A DNA stretch of 64,000 nt from Brachypalpus laphriformis. Its lineage: Eukaryota; Arthropoda; Insecta; Diptera; Syrphidae. The stretch's first letter is position 1, and each line of letters starts with the position of its first letter. The position numbers were made by a program, and so were the translations under genes. The notes under the pieces were generated by a model that saw only the letters and a program-made list of their open reading frames with translations, was not told the DNA's origin and did no database searches. Location: the NCBI GenBank assembly GCA_945910035.1, contig OX246754.1, positions 14,650,001 to 14,714,000 on the forward strand. Reading direction: 5' to 3'. Positions 11,423 through 23,400 of this stretch are shown piece after piece.

Positions 11423-11675
11423 CTTGGTTTTGTCCTCGTTTATTGCTAAAAATATTTTGGCCGCTTCTGCTTCAATGCTTGCAAACGCATCGGTGACAGC
11501 CCGCTGGGTTCTTCCAATAATGCCAATATCGTCGGCGTATGCAAGGAGTTGTACGGACTTTGTGACTCTGGTGTTGATTTGTAGGTTCCACACAATCCAT
11601 TCAAGTACAATTTGAAAGAAGTCACATGACAGCGCGTCACCTTATTTACATTTTTTTTTAACGTCAAAGGTCTCC
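11423..11675 (-). mobile_element. RTE-like (family A) RT fragment
   Basis: The minus strand encodes decayed FKLYLNGLCG and LLAYADDIGIIGRTQRAV followed by FASIEAEAAK, matching the RT palm of family A at 14.7 kb. Both ends are truncated, and it abuts the TA target of the DD41D transposon on the left. Confidence 0.75.
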
Positions 11676-11738
11676 GTGAGGTCACTACCGACCGATCCTC
11701 TGCCATTGACTCCAACACATGAGGAGAAATCCCTAGAC

Positions 11739-12215
11739 GGCACCAAACCAACACATTGGCCGACGGATAGAAATAAGATACCAGATCTGATCGATTTCTT
11801 CGTTGTTAAAGGAATATCTGGCAACTATATAAAAGTTGAAGAAAGCTTTGATCTCTCCTCTGATTATTCTCCAATCATTATGACGATAAGCCAAGCTCTG
11901 ATTAAAATAGTAGGACCGCCCAAATTTACCATCGCGAAAATAAATTGGGATGGCTTCAAAAAAGATATTGAAGTAAATATTGAGCTTAGCGTTTCACTTA
12001 AAACGCCCTACGAACTTGAAGTTGAAGTTGATCGCTTCGTCGAAATCTTACAGGATGCCTAGGGGGAAGAATCCCCCCAAGCCAAAGAAAACGCCGGCCA
12101 GTTACATTCAAACTTATCCACAGGAAATAAAAGAGATGATTAAGGAGAAAAGAAAAGCGCGCAAAAAATGGCAACAAACTCGGGCTCCGCAACATAAAGC
12201 ACATCTTAACCGTTT
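11739..12215 (+). pseudogene. jockey ORF2 fragment (end of endonuclease and linker)
   Basis: The translation follows the intact jockey ORF2 from its residue 180 or so: PTHWPTDRNKIPDLIDFF, then KVEESFDLSSDYSPIIMT, then, after a frameshift near 12,060, EIKEMIKEKRKARKKWQQ. The catalytic SDH of the nuclease is SDY here. It probably belonged to the same copy as 12,732 to 13,258, with the sequence between replaced by another fragment. Confidence 0.8.
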
Positions 12216-12259
12216 GTTACTTTACTTATATCCTTTAACCCGTCGGGGGGCATAGGGCG

Positions 12260-12731
12260 TCAACCACGCCTGCGCGCCACCGTGTTCGGAGTTCTACAAC
12301 GCGTTTGAGCTGCCTCCAACTTATTCCTAAAGAGCGCGATTCCTCCTCAACGGTTCTGCGCCACGTTTGCCTAGGGCGTCCCGCAATTCTGCCCATCGGG
12401 GTTTATGCGGCCAGAATAGGCATTACATTTAATGCACACTGTCGCAGCTGCAATTCTGCTGACGAGATAGAAACAATCTTACACTTCCTCTGCAAGTGTC
12501 CGGCTTTAGGCAAGGCCAGACAGCGCACCTTAGGTAAACCCTTTTTCGACATTGGAAATATTATCACTTTCCGTAATGTAACGGAGTAGATCTGAATAAT
12601 ACTTACTCTTTTTCCCTTTCCCTACAAGTTAACGCCCTTTTTACATCAGATAGGTCACTTGAATTGTGGTATTAAAACGGCGCTTATGCGTTAATTCAGT
12701 GCTGATACAACCACTTCTACCTACCTACCTA
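12260..12731 (+). mobile_element. LOA/I-type element 3' end with C-terminal Cys/His motif
   Basis: Decayed coding sequence ends in FNAHCRSCNSADEIETILHF followed by LCKCPALGKAR, the C-terminal zinc-binding segment seen after RNase H in LOA/I-type elements, with a stop at about 12,589. The 3' tail runs into CTACCTACCTACC at about 12,716 to 12,729, similar to the tails at 19.55 kb and 27.04 kb. Confidence 0.65.
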
Positions 12732-13258
12732 GACCGATTTCGCTTGTTCCAATTATATCCAAAGTTTTCGAGAGAATATTGATTACGCAAATATAGCCGG
12801 TAATAGAAGAAAAGCATCTCCATCCGGATCATCAATTCGGATTCAAAAGTAAGCATTCTACAGTTAAACGAATACTTAGAACCACACATGTTATCGAAAA
12901 ATCTCTTGAATAAAAAATGATTTGTTCAAGCGTATTCCTTGACGTTTCTCAAGCCTTTGACAAGGTCTAGCATGAAGGCATAAATTACGACATGTTCTGC
13001 CAGAGCGCCTATATATTTTGAAGAACTACCTTACAAATAGACTGTTCCGCGTTAAATGTGGAAACGAATATTCAGATTTTGAGGAATATTCGTTTTAAGG
13101 AATTTTAAGGGGTGCCGCAAGGAAGCATTCTTGGTCCAGTTTTATATCTGTTATACACTCGTGATATATCGCAAGAAGAAGACACTGAGCTAGCTATATT
13201 CGCCGACGACACTGCTATCTTGGCAGTAGGCAAAACTGTCGAAGATACTACGGAACCA
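12732..13258 (+). pseudogene. jockey ORF2 fragment (RT core)
   Basis: The segment matches residues about 505 to 680 of the jockey ORF2 at 539 to 3217: RPISLVPIISKVFERI, HPDHQFGFKSKHSTV, VFLDVSQAFDKV, GVPQGSILGPVLYLLYTRDI and an intact FADDTAIL. There are at least four stops or frameshifts. It stops abruptly at a minus-strand fragment. Confidence 0.8.
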
Positions 13259-13261
13259 TCA

Positions 13262-13545
13262 GTATGAATCCCTAGATAGCTCCAGGAGATGTCGGATTCG
13301 ATCCAACCATATATTTCTAGGCCTACCTGATGGCACGGCAATCATGGCACGTCTTGAAAGCCGGTCTTGGGTCACACGCACTACGTGCCCAAACCATCGA
13401 AGCATAGATCGTTCCGTTCGGAAAAGTATCTGCTTAACATTGAGCGCCTGGCATACTCTGGTGCTGTGCACTCGATCCATGCGAGTTATTCCAGCAACAC
13501 CGTGAAGGAACCTCATTTCAGCAACTTGTATCCGCCATCGATTAG
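13262..13545 (-). mobile_element. RTE-like ORF C-terminal fragment
   Basis: The minus strand reads MRFLHGVAGITRMDRVHS, then QILFRTERSMLRWFGHVVR, then PRNIWLDRIRHLL, the C-terminal region downstream of the RT in RTE-type proteins. Both ends are truncated. It is the last recognisable transposon piece before the AT-rich 3' side of flz. Confidence 0.65.
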
Positions 13546-14351
13546 TTCATGTAAAAAATAAATAAAATAAAAAAAAATTGTCCCATGTATTTCTTAACAT
13601 TTTTTTATTTATTATTTATTTTTATCTTTTTTATAAAGTAATATTTAAAAAAAAAAAAATGTATAAAAATATAAATTGCAATTACAAATCAATTTTATTT
13701 TTTGCATCTTTGGGCAAGATAATAATTATTTTTCATTCTTTTCTGTATTTTTATCAACAATTCGAAAATTTGATTTTCTTAAATATTTATTAAAAAAAAA
13801 AAAAATTAAATAACTAAATAAATATTTTACATTTACATATTATACTCGGCTAGATGGATTATTTTATCAATATCTACGATTGCGCATTAAATTCATTTCG
13901 TTTCGTTTTTCGTGCAAAAATAATGATAAATTTAAATATAAAAATATATAACAACAAAAATACATTAAATATATATATATATATATCAACTTATTTTAAT
14001 TTTTTATTTTTATTTTATTGAGGATACATTTTATTTACAAAAAAACATATTTTATGTTGCAGATTTAAATACGATTTTTTTTAAATTAATTATTTCTTTT
14101 TTTTACACTAAAAATAATAATAAAATTACAACAAATGAGAGAGGGCATGCATATTTATACGATGATATAAGATTTTCCTATAAATTTTCAATAAAATCAC
14201 AAATTCAAAACAATTCAACATTTTTTCTTAGTTTTCTTCGGATAATTGTTTTTTGTTTCATTTTCCTAATTTGCTCGTTTTCTCCTTTCGGTTTTAAATA
14301 AAAATAAAAATAATAAATATTTACAAAAGGCTGCAAGTTCAGTTTCAGTCA
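13546..14351 (-). other. flz: AT-rich stretch, probable flz 3' untranslated region and flank
   Basis: About 800 very AT-rich bases follow the flz stop codon on the minus strand and hold no coding frame. Several AATAAA signals read on the minus strand, for example near 14,016 to 14,022. An AT dinucleotide run lies at about 13,970 to 13,987, and A and T homopolymers occur near 13,650 and 13,790. Assignment as the 3' UTR rests on position; its end cannot be fixed without transcripts. Confidence 0.55.
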
Positions 14352-14486
14352 TTATACAACATTTTCCATAATCCATGGAACGAATTTTGATATCCTTGTA
14401 CAGACGCCGGGTAAGTTGGCTTCAGCACATCCAATGCCCCAGGATATAATACCGGCAAGGAAGTATCTACCGTCCTGGGATTTCAC
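14352..14486 (-). CDS. flz: flz coding exon 8: end of the protease domain and stop
   Basis: The acceptor is CTTATAG. The exon encodes 44 residues with FLAGIISWGIGCAEANLPGV and CTRISKFVPWIMENVV, then TAA at 14,354 to 14,352. It supplies the S1 pocket loop (SWG), the last disulphide and the terminal helix without which the domain cannot fold. Phase and family sequence fit exon 7 perfectly even though it lies 19.3 kb away. At 45 codons it is easy to miss. Confidence 0.92.
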   Translation of the reverse strand: MKSQDGRYFLAGIISWGIGCAEANLPGVCTRISKFVPWIMENVV

Positions 14487-17400
14487 CTATAAGAAGAAAT
14501 AAAGTTTTGTATAAATACAGTGATTTCATGTTCGTCTCCTTATTTTAAGGGGTATTATAAATTTGTGCAGAATGATGATGGAGAACTCTGGCTGCTCCAT
14601 CAAAGTCGGTAAGAACATCACCGAACCAATCGATGTCAGGAAAGGTCTAAGACAAGGTGACGCGCTATTATGCGATCTCTTTAACATAGTACTTGAGAGA
14701 ATTGTACAAAACTCACAAGCCAACACCGGAGGTACAATCTTTTACAAGTCTGTACAACTACTCGCTTATGCCGATGACATTGACATAATCGGAAGAACTC
14801 AGCGGGCTGTCAAGGGGGCATTTACGAGTATTGAGATCGAGGCAGCAAAGATGGGTCTAGCGGTCAATGAAAGCAAAACAAAATATATTCTGTCTACAAA
14901 AAGGGACACCCAACATGGGTGTCTTGGACAGAACGCCACAATATACAGATATAATTTTGAGGTGGTAAAGGATTTTGTCTACCTAGGCTCTATGGTGAAC
15001 TCCGCAAATGACATCAGCAGGAAGATCACACGGAGAATTACTCTTGCCAATCGTTGTTTCTATGGGCTAAAACGGCAATTGAGTAGCAAAGCCCTATCTC
15101 GAACTACTAAGGTAACTCTTTACAAGACACTTATCATCCCAGTCCTGCTGTATGGCACAGAGGCATGGGCTTTGACAAAACCGGTTGAGGATGCCCTTGG
15201 TTATTTCGAGAGGAAAGTTCTTCAAGCGATTTTTGGTCCTGTCTGCATAGACGGTGAGTGGAGGAGAAGGTACAATGCCGAACTATACGAGCTGTACAAG
15301 GACATCCACTTAGCCAGAAGGGTTCACATACAGCGACTAAGATGGCTGGGTCATTTAGAACGGATGGAGACCAACCTTCCCGCTAAGAAAGTCTTCGAAT
15401 CCACTCCGGACGGACGGCGCAGTAGAGGCCGACCTCTCGGTAGGTGGCGCAAACAAGTGGAAGGGACCTCAACCAACTTGGCGTGCGCAACTGGAGGCAG
15501 CTGGGTCGTAACCGTGCTGGCTTGAGTGGTTTGTTGGTTGAGGCCCAGGTCCACCCCGGACTGTAGCGCCATCTAAGTGAGTAAGTATGTGATATGTTTG
15601 CTGTATTTTTTCAATAAAATTTCGTCAATGAATCAATTGACTGCAGTAGAATAAATTTTTTGTAAAGAAATGGTTGATTTGAGCTTGTTATCCATAACTG
15701 AGGATGAAGTTTTCATGGAATTGTCAGCTCTCGATTCAAGTACGAGCATTCCACCAGATAATGTTTCACCTCTATTTCTAAAACTATGCAAGTCTAATAT
15801 CGTAAAACTGTTGTGCATTATTTTCAATATGTCCTTGTGCCGCGGTGAATTTGTAGACCGCTGGAAGAGTTCATTTATTACCTACACCTATTTATAAATC
15901 TGGATCGAAGAGAGCTGTGGAAAATTACAGACCAATAGCTAAGCTTCCTTTAATACCCAAAGTATTGGAAGCTATAGTGAAAAGTAAATTATATGCTGCA
16001 GTACGCAACCATATCTCCGAACATCAAAATGGTTTTGTGAGCGGAAGGTCCACCACAACGAATTTGATCATTTTTACGAATTATTGCCTTCGTAATATAA
16101 AAATGCGTCTTCAAATATATTCGATTTATACCGATTTTTCCAAGGCATTCGATCGTGTCTAACACAATGTCCTGGTGAAAAAGTTAGAAATGATTGGGTT
16201 GCATTCAAACATTTTAAGCTGAATCAGTAGTTATTTAACTAATTGTAAACAGTATGTAAAAGTTGGTTCTGTTCTCTAAGATGAAATTTTAAATTTTTCC
16301 GGTGTACCCCAGGGTAGCCATCTAGGTCCATTACTTTTTCTCTTATTCATAAATGATTTACCCTCATACATTTCTAATTCAAACTGCCTCCTATATGCTG
16401 ACGACTTGAAAATATTCATACCTCCGCGGAACGAAATGAGTCGCTTTACGCTTGAACAACATTGGGAAATATTGAAAATTTATTTCCAAAGTCAGTGCTG
16501 TGTAGCCCAAACAGTGAAGCACCCACCGCGCCTGCTGTACGCAAGTTTGTGCAAAAAGTTCGTGAGACTGGTATGCTGCTGTAGCCGAGAGTGTGAGACT
16601 CAATTCACGAACATCAACTCGTCATCGATCTCAACAGCTCAACATTTCATGCACTAGCCTGAGGAGAATTCTGCACAAGGATCTGGGATTATTCGCTTAC
16701 AAGATCCAATTGATTCAGCAATTGAAAGCGTACGACCATCCGCTTCGTTATCGCTTCGCAGTTTGGGCCTTAGAGCAGCTTGAATTGGACAACGATTTTG
16801 GGCGAAAAATCATCTTTTCTGACGAGGCACATTTTCATCTCGGTGGTTACGTTAACAAACAAAATTGCCGCATCTGGGGCTCGGAAGTCCCGCACGTTAT
16901 TGTCGAGAAGCCAATGCATCCACAGAGAGTGACAGTTTGGTGCGGATTGTTTAGTGGTGGCATTATTGGACCATTTTTCTTCGAAAATGAGGCTGGGTAC
17001 AACGTTTCGGTCAACGGTAGGCGTTACAGAGCCATGTTAACGACTTTTTTTTTACTGAAATTGAAGACATGGATTTGGACGACCTCTGGTTCATGCAGGA
17101 TGGCGCGCCATGCCACACAGCCCATGCTACAATCGGTCTTTTGCGCACCAAATTTCCAAATCGTGTTAACAGCCGTATTGGCGATGTCAATTGGCCGCCT
17201 CGGAGCTGCGATTTGACCCCTTTGGAATTTTTTTGTAGGGAACCGTGAAGGACCGGTATTATGCCAACAATCCGGAAACGATTCAAGCACTTAAGGCCAA
17301 TATCATCCAAGCAATCCGTGAGCTACAGCCCGAAGCCATCAACAAGGTCTTGGAAAATTGGAGTGATAGAATGCGCTACTGCGAAGCCAGCCGAGGCAGC

Positions 17401-20400
17401 CACTTGAACGACGTTGTGTCGTCAATAAATAATTAATGGGAATGTTTTTTCTTACTAATAAAGCCATAACACATGGAAAAAATTTCATTCTGTTCATTTC
17501 ATTGCATTTTTAAAAAGAAACTTGTAGTTGGCCCACCCTGTACAATGAACTTGAAAATGCAAATGAACAATATCCGATGTTGATAGTGTATTAGCCGCCA
17601 GCCAGTAGGTAGCTTCGGCTTGAAAAACGCTGCAATGGTTTTGAAGGTTAAAAGAGAGGTGTATGTGCAGGTTTTCTGAGAAGATTCCGGCACCAACTCT
17701 GATCTTCTTTTGAACCCGTCCGTGAAAATTGACAGCGCTTTGTCGTATAGCATATTGCGTTGCGTGCACTCAGTTCTGTCCGGTATTGAGAGCGTGTAGC
17801 CCCTGTTGAAGTCATATTCAGTGGACAGGTGATCAGTGGAAATGGAGAGATGACTGTGCTTCGAAAGTGTTTTGGCGTGTTCCGTGCCCGTTGCCTCTTC
17901 CACTGCTTGGAGCCTTTCAGTCTTATTGCCGAGCCAAATGCTTTCTGTCGATGTCAATCAGAAGTAGCTGGAGCATGGTTTGGAGCGCCGCTATGTGAGA
18001 AGTTCTTAGGGCACCGATAATGTTGAGACATGCAACTCGCTGAGTTTTTTCCATTATGGATATGTTGGATTTTTTCTCCAGGGCGGGCCACCATATCAGT
18101 ACTCTATGCATAAGGATCAGGAAAATATTGCCGAACGCATCAAAAAAGCAAGCGTAGCTTTCTATTCTTACAAAAAGGCATTTAGCAATACGTGGGGCTT
18201 CAAACCAGCTTTGGTGTACTGGATATAGACGGCGGTAAAGGTCCATTCTCACATATGATTCACTAGTATGGTGGATGGTACGTGAGAAGCAATACCAGCT
18301 TTCAAACCTCACCAAAATTCAGAGGGCGGCGGCCATCGGAATCATGGCAATGGAAATCATTCTTAGTTTCATTCCGCTTGACATATACTGCAGCAGTCTG
18401 GTGGCTAAAACCGCTCTAAGACTGAAAGAAGGCCGATTGTGGTCATCGAGCCTTTATGGCCATGCCTCCATTTTGCCCCGATGGGGGACTATCAGTGGAT
18501 TGACGGTAACTGATCACATGAACCCGATGCTAGCATTTGAAAGGAGATTCTCTACAAAAATTCCTGACAGAATATACTGGAAGAACCTAAGAAGCATTAA
18601 GAAAAGCGAGTTGGCGTTCTATACCGACGCGGCACAATGACCAATAATTATGCTAGAAACGACCCGTGCGTTATAACGACTAAGTTTCACAGAGAGGTTG
18701 ATCTCTCCTTGCTGAAGGCCGGCCATAACGCCCTGACCATTGCACATGTTTCCAGATGAACCCAGCGTCTATTTGTTCGACCGATGGCTTCATCTTCTAT
18801 TTTCTTCCGGAAGGAACTAATTGGGATTACTACAAAAGGGAGGGCCCGCGATTAGTGCACCACCGACCCTTTTCTAGAAAGCTCGTCAGCCCTTTTGTTT
18901 CCTTCAAAATTCATATGCCCTGGTACCCAGTAAAGGGTAACCGTATGGGCTCTAGATATCTCGTTTAAAAATGATTTGCAGGTCTTCACAAGCCTCGACC
19001 TAATAACAACAAAGTCAAGGACCTGAACGGCTGCCTGGCTGTCTATACAGACAGTGATCGTTCTACCAATGATATTACTTCCACGTATAGTTTCAGCGGC
19101 CTATATGATGGCTGTGACTTCGGCCTGAAAGACGCTGCAGTCGTCGCTTATTCCAAAGGATTGATTTATTCTTAGGGCTTCGCAAAGAACTTCGGCTCGC
19201 GTGCCAATGTCTATCTTAGAACTGTCATTGGCGTTCACGCGAAGCGACTCGGTGTGCTACATAACGACTATTGCAGAAGCTGCAGGGACAAAGAAGAAAG
19301 TGAATCTGTTCCTCACCTGTTATGTGATTGTCATGCCCTATCCGTCCTAAGAATGATGGCTCTTGGTGGTTACTTCTTCTCGGAGCTGGAGGACTTGGGT
19401 AATGTTGAGCTTATGGATCGCCTGAGATTCATATCTCTTTTTGGGTGGTTTCGACAGCAGACTCTCTTATAGCGTTTCCAAGGTTAAATAATTAGGCACA
19501 ATGGACCCGTACTGTTGGTCTAAGTGAGTAGTGACTCTTCGTCACAAGGCACCCATCTACCTACCCTAACCTATGGTTTGGAACGCCACTATGGGAGAAG
19601 TTCTCAGGGCACCGATAATGTTGAGACATCAACATGCTGAGTTTTTTTTCCATTATGGATAGGTCGGACTTCTTCTCCAGGGCGGGCCACCATACGCGTT
19701 CGGGATGCTGTCCAAAATAAGGCGAAGCAATGCAATCAGTTTGAGCACCAAAATAAGACTGTTCTGCTCCAACGTTGAATCCGTGCTGCTAAATGGTTGC
19801 AGCACGTGGAGAGTGACCACTACTATCACCAGAAAGCTGCAAGCGTTTGTTAATATGTGCCAGCGCAATATCTTAAGGATTTTCTGGCCCAATCGTATCT
19901 ATAACGAACACCTTTACGAGAGAACGGATCAGGAACCAATAGGCACAACCATGCAACGGCGGAAGTGGCAGTTGATTGGTCATACGTTCCGAAAGGGTGA
20001 CAGTTCCATAGCGAACCATGCTCTGCAATGGAACACTCTAACTCAGGATGGCAGAAGACCTGGCGGTCCGAGGAGCACATGGCGCAGAACAGTCGAGAAG
20101 GAGGCACGGGGGTTAGGGAGAAGTTGGGGAGCACTCAGACACATTGCCAGAAACCGTACACGATGGCGCGTAGGCGTAGTAGAGGCCCTAGGACCCACAA
20201 GGGGATACATGACATAAGTAAAGTAAGTAAGTAAGCTTTAGGCCTAAATAGTTAGCCCTATTTGAAAGTTTAGCATATGCTCTATGAAACAACAGATGGG
20301 TTTGCAGATGTTAAGCTTGCGTAGGGAATTGGTGATCGAATTTGTTTCAAAGTTGTTGAAAGCTCCCTCTATGTCCAGAAATACCACTAGGGTTAACTCT

Positions 20401-23400
20401 GGTGATTTTTGGAGGATGATGGAGTGTTAAGCGGGTTCAAAAAATGTGCCTTTCTGGTAGGCGTGTTGTGACGTGGATAGTAAGGTGCTATCAATGTTGT
20501 CTTTGGTATGTAGATCTAGGATTCTTTCCAGACACAACGCCACGCCCAGCCCCCTTAAAAAGGACTAGGTTAAACGATTAGCGATAGGGTGTCATATGAT
20601 CCATTCCAGGCAGATTAAACTCTTCTGTAGGTTTTATTCTGATGTAGAAAAAAATCTTATAGTATTTACATAAAATATTATGAAAGCTTATAGTGTTTTT
20701 TTTAGAAACAAATATCATCCTAGAGTTCGTGTTTCAATGCAAAACTTGTTCAAACAGTGTGTTTGGTTACATTTTTTTCTTATTGAAATAAATGCTATAT
20801 AAGTGCATGCAGAATAGCTTTGAATTATAGTTAATCTTATAGAGGAGCATTTGCTAGAATTTCACAATGGCATCCCTTAGTCTCGTGGTCTTTGTAATTT
20901 TGCTTTTAGGCATCTGCCAACAAGGATATTCTCAAGAAGGTAATACATCACTTAACACGCTATTATACTATTTAAATTAAAAAATAATAAAAATTGTAGA
21001 AAAATTCCGAAAATGGTGGCATCGACGTAAGTAAGAACTAAATTAAGTACTAAATCGCGTGTTATAAGATTATTTTGTTAATGTAGCAAGACCTACCACT
21101 AGTACTACGACTACCTGGTATTGGGATGATAGTAAGAATTTTGTTTAAAATAATATAACAAACAAATTCAATTTGCTTGTATTTCAGATTCAACAACAGA
21201 GTACATGACGGCCGAATGGTCAACGACAACACGTTGGACAACAACGCCATCAGATTCGACAACAGCGGCATCAGATTCGACAACAGCAGCATCAGATTCA
21301 ACAACAGCGACAACAGAAGATTGGACAACAGCAACGCCAACGACTGCACCAACTTCGACTACGACAGAAATACCTTGTCTGACGGAATTGTGCAAAAAAG
21401 GTATCCAGGCTGATAGGGGTTTGTTTATCATTAACTTCTTCAAAAAATAGTTTGCATTACAATAAATAAATAAAGAAACTGTGTATTGATTGACGGAACA
21501 ATTGGTTTGATGCCTAGAACTGAACTCAATCAAAAGATTGGAATGTAATCACTACACATTCAAGAGCCGCAGGTTGGATGTAATGGAAAACATTTAAGAT
21601 CTTTTTAGAACCAACTTGACTTGGCTGAAGAGCACATGTCTAGTGTCTTCTCAAAGATGTTGGTTCGCATAATATAGAAAAGCTATCCTATACTTCGTTC
21701 TGAGAGATTGGAGCAGTGAGCCCAATAAGTATCAATTCAGACAACACACAATTAAATGGTACACAGACGGATCGAAAACATCTACTGGCACTGGGGCAGA
21801 AGTGTACGGGCCCAAGACTGGATATTTGCAATCACTGGGAATGTTCACTAGTAAAGTATAGTTCACGCGATCGAAAAATGGGCGCAATTCAATCTAGACA
21901 GGAAATATCGCGGGCAGGACATCGCAATACTGTCGGATAGCGAAGCCGCTTCAAAGCACTCATATCGCACAAGATCAGATCCAAACTGGTGTGGGAATGC
22001 CTCAATAAACTGGAAGAGGTGAATAAGGTAATTCTCTATTGGCTACCAAGCCATGTAGGAATGGAGGGGAATGGAGCAGCCGATGAACAAGCAAGAAACG
22101 GATCAGACACGCCGTTCCTTGGACCAGAACCCTTGTGTGGGATAGGACCCCAAAAAATACGAGAATGGTTAAGGAAAGAGGAAGACGACAAATGGGTCAA
22201 GCATTGGAACGATATCCCCTATCAGTACAGACAAAAGAGCTCTGGGGAAATACAACCAGAAAAGAAGCAGAACCTGCCTAAGAGTTAGCACGAATCGACT
22301 TTGCATCTTGATGGTCATGTTAACTGCAGACTCAAGGAGTACCTTAGAAAACTGATAATAGAGGGAGATGGACACTACAGATTCTGCAGGCACTTCGCAG
22401 AAACGCCACCGCGCCTGCTTATGGAATGCGAAGCACTGATCCACAAAAGAAAAATATCACCAAGGTGCCTACATCCTACCAGAAACGGAACGGATCTATC
22501 TTCGTTGGATCCACTTAAGATACTCCGGTACATAATTGAAGCTGGACTGGAGGAAGTGCTCTAGACTGAGTATATCATCGACTACGAGTAGAGCTTTAGT
22601 TTGGGGGAACAATAGATCTGCTGAAGGTCGCAGTGCACTTGCACCTCATTACAACTTTAAACTCCGTTCTGACTTAGCCGTGGCTAGAATAGTTCATCCT
22701 AGTGCACCCTGTATAATTCAGTTCCTCTTAGGTGTCCCAGCAATATTGTGGGCACAGTCAGGGGGGGGACTTCAGCTGCGGGGGCTAGTAAGGTGGCGTT
22801 CCAAAGCAAAAGGAGTAGATCTGACGATGTCGTGGAACCGAGCGCGGCGAAAAAGGCGAAGGCTGGTATTTTGCCTTCGGCCCGCCCGAACTACGACCCG
22901 GAAGACGAGCTCCTTGTTGCTATTGTCAACGAGGAGGAGCCCTGCGGTCGCCTGACCATGGACCAGTGGATTACCGTCGAGGAGAAATTTCAGGATGCTC
23001 TGTGGAAGAAGATGTCTTTCACTGAGAATAGTGAACTTCAATTCGCCGGTGCTGGATGGGAAGGGGGCCGGAAGGTTGTTGCCTGTGGGAACAAAGCCTC
23101 TGCTGACTTCCTTAGACAGTTTATTTCGGAGGTTGGGGAAGTATGGAGCGGGTCTCAGCTCAAGTGCGTGACGGTGGCGGAGTTGGCTAGATACAATCCG
23201 CCCAAAGCTTGGGTCTGGGTTCCGCTGCTTTACACATACCCAGAAAAACTGCTTGGTCTCCTCCACATGCAGAACAGGGAGTTGAAGGTCGATACATGGA
23301 GGGTGCTGAAGACAGGTCCTCGGAAGCAGTTTGATCAGCACTTCTTGCTGGCCCTAAATAGGGAATCGCTGCCATTCCTTGAAAAGACCAAAGGGATGGT

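Noticed and set aside
13578..13793. Phe/Tyr/Leu-rich 71-residue plus-strand frame near 13.6 kb
   Set aside because: Product of AT-rich sequence in the putative flz 3' UTR; no signal, motif or regulatory support.
18101..18300. Head-to-head pair at 18.1 kb as a twin-primed insertion
   Set aside because: The minus (17.55-18.10 kb) and plus (18.1-18.65 kb) pieces both contain the RT thumb region, so they overlap in content and must be two copies.
21062..21533. Hydrophobic and Val/Ala-rich frames on the minus strand opposite the nested gene
   Set aside because: They are reverse-complement shadows of the Thr-rich repeat (ACA/TCA codons read as TGT/TGA-shifted leucine and valine codons) and have no start, splice or family support.
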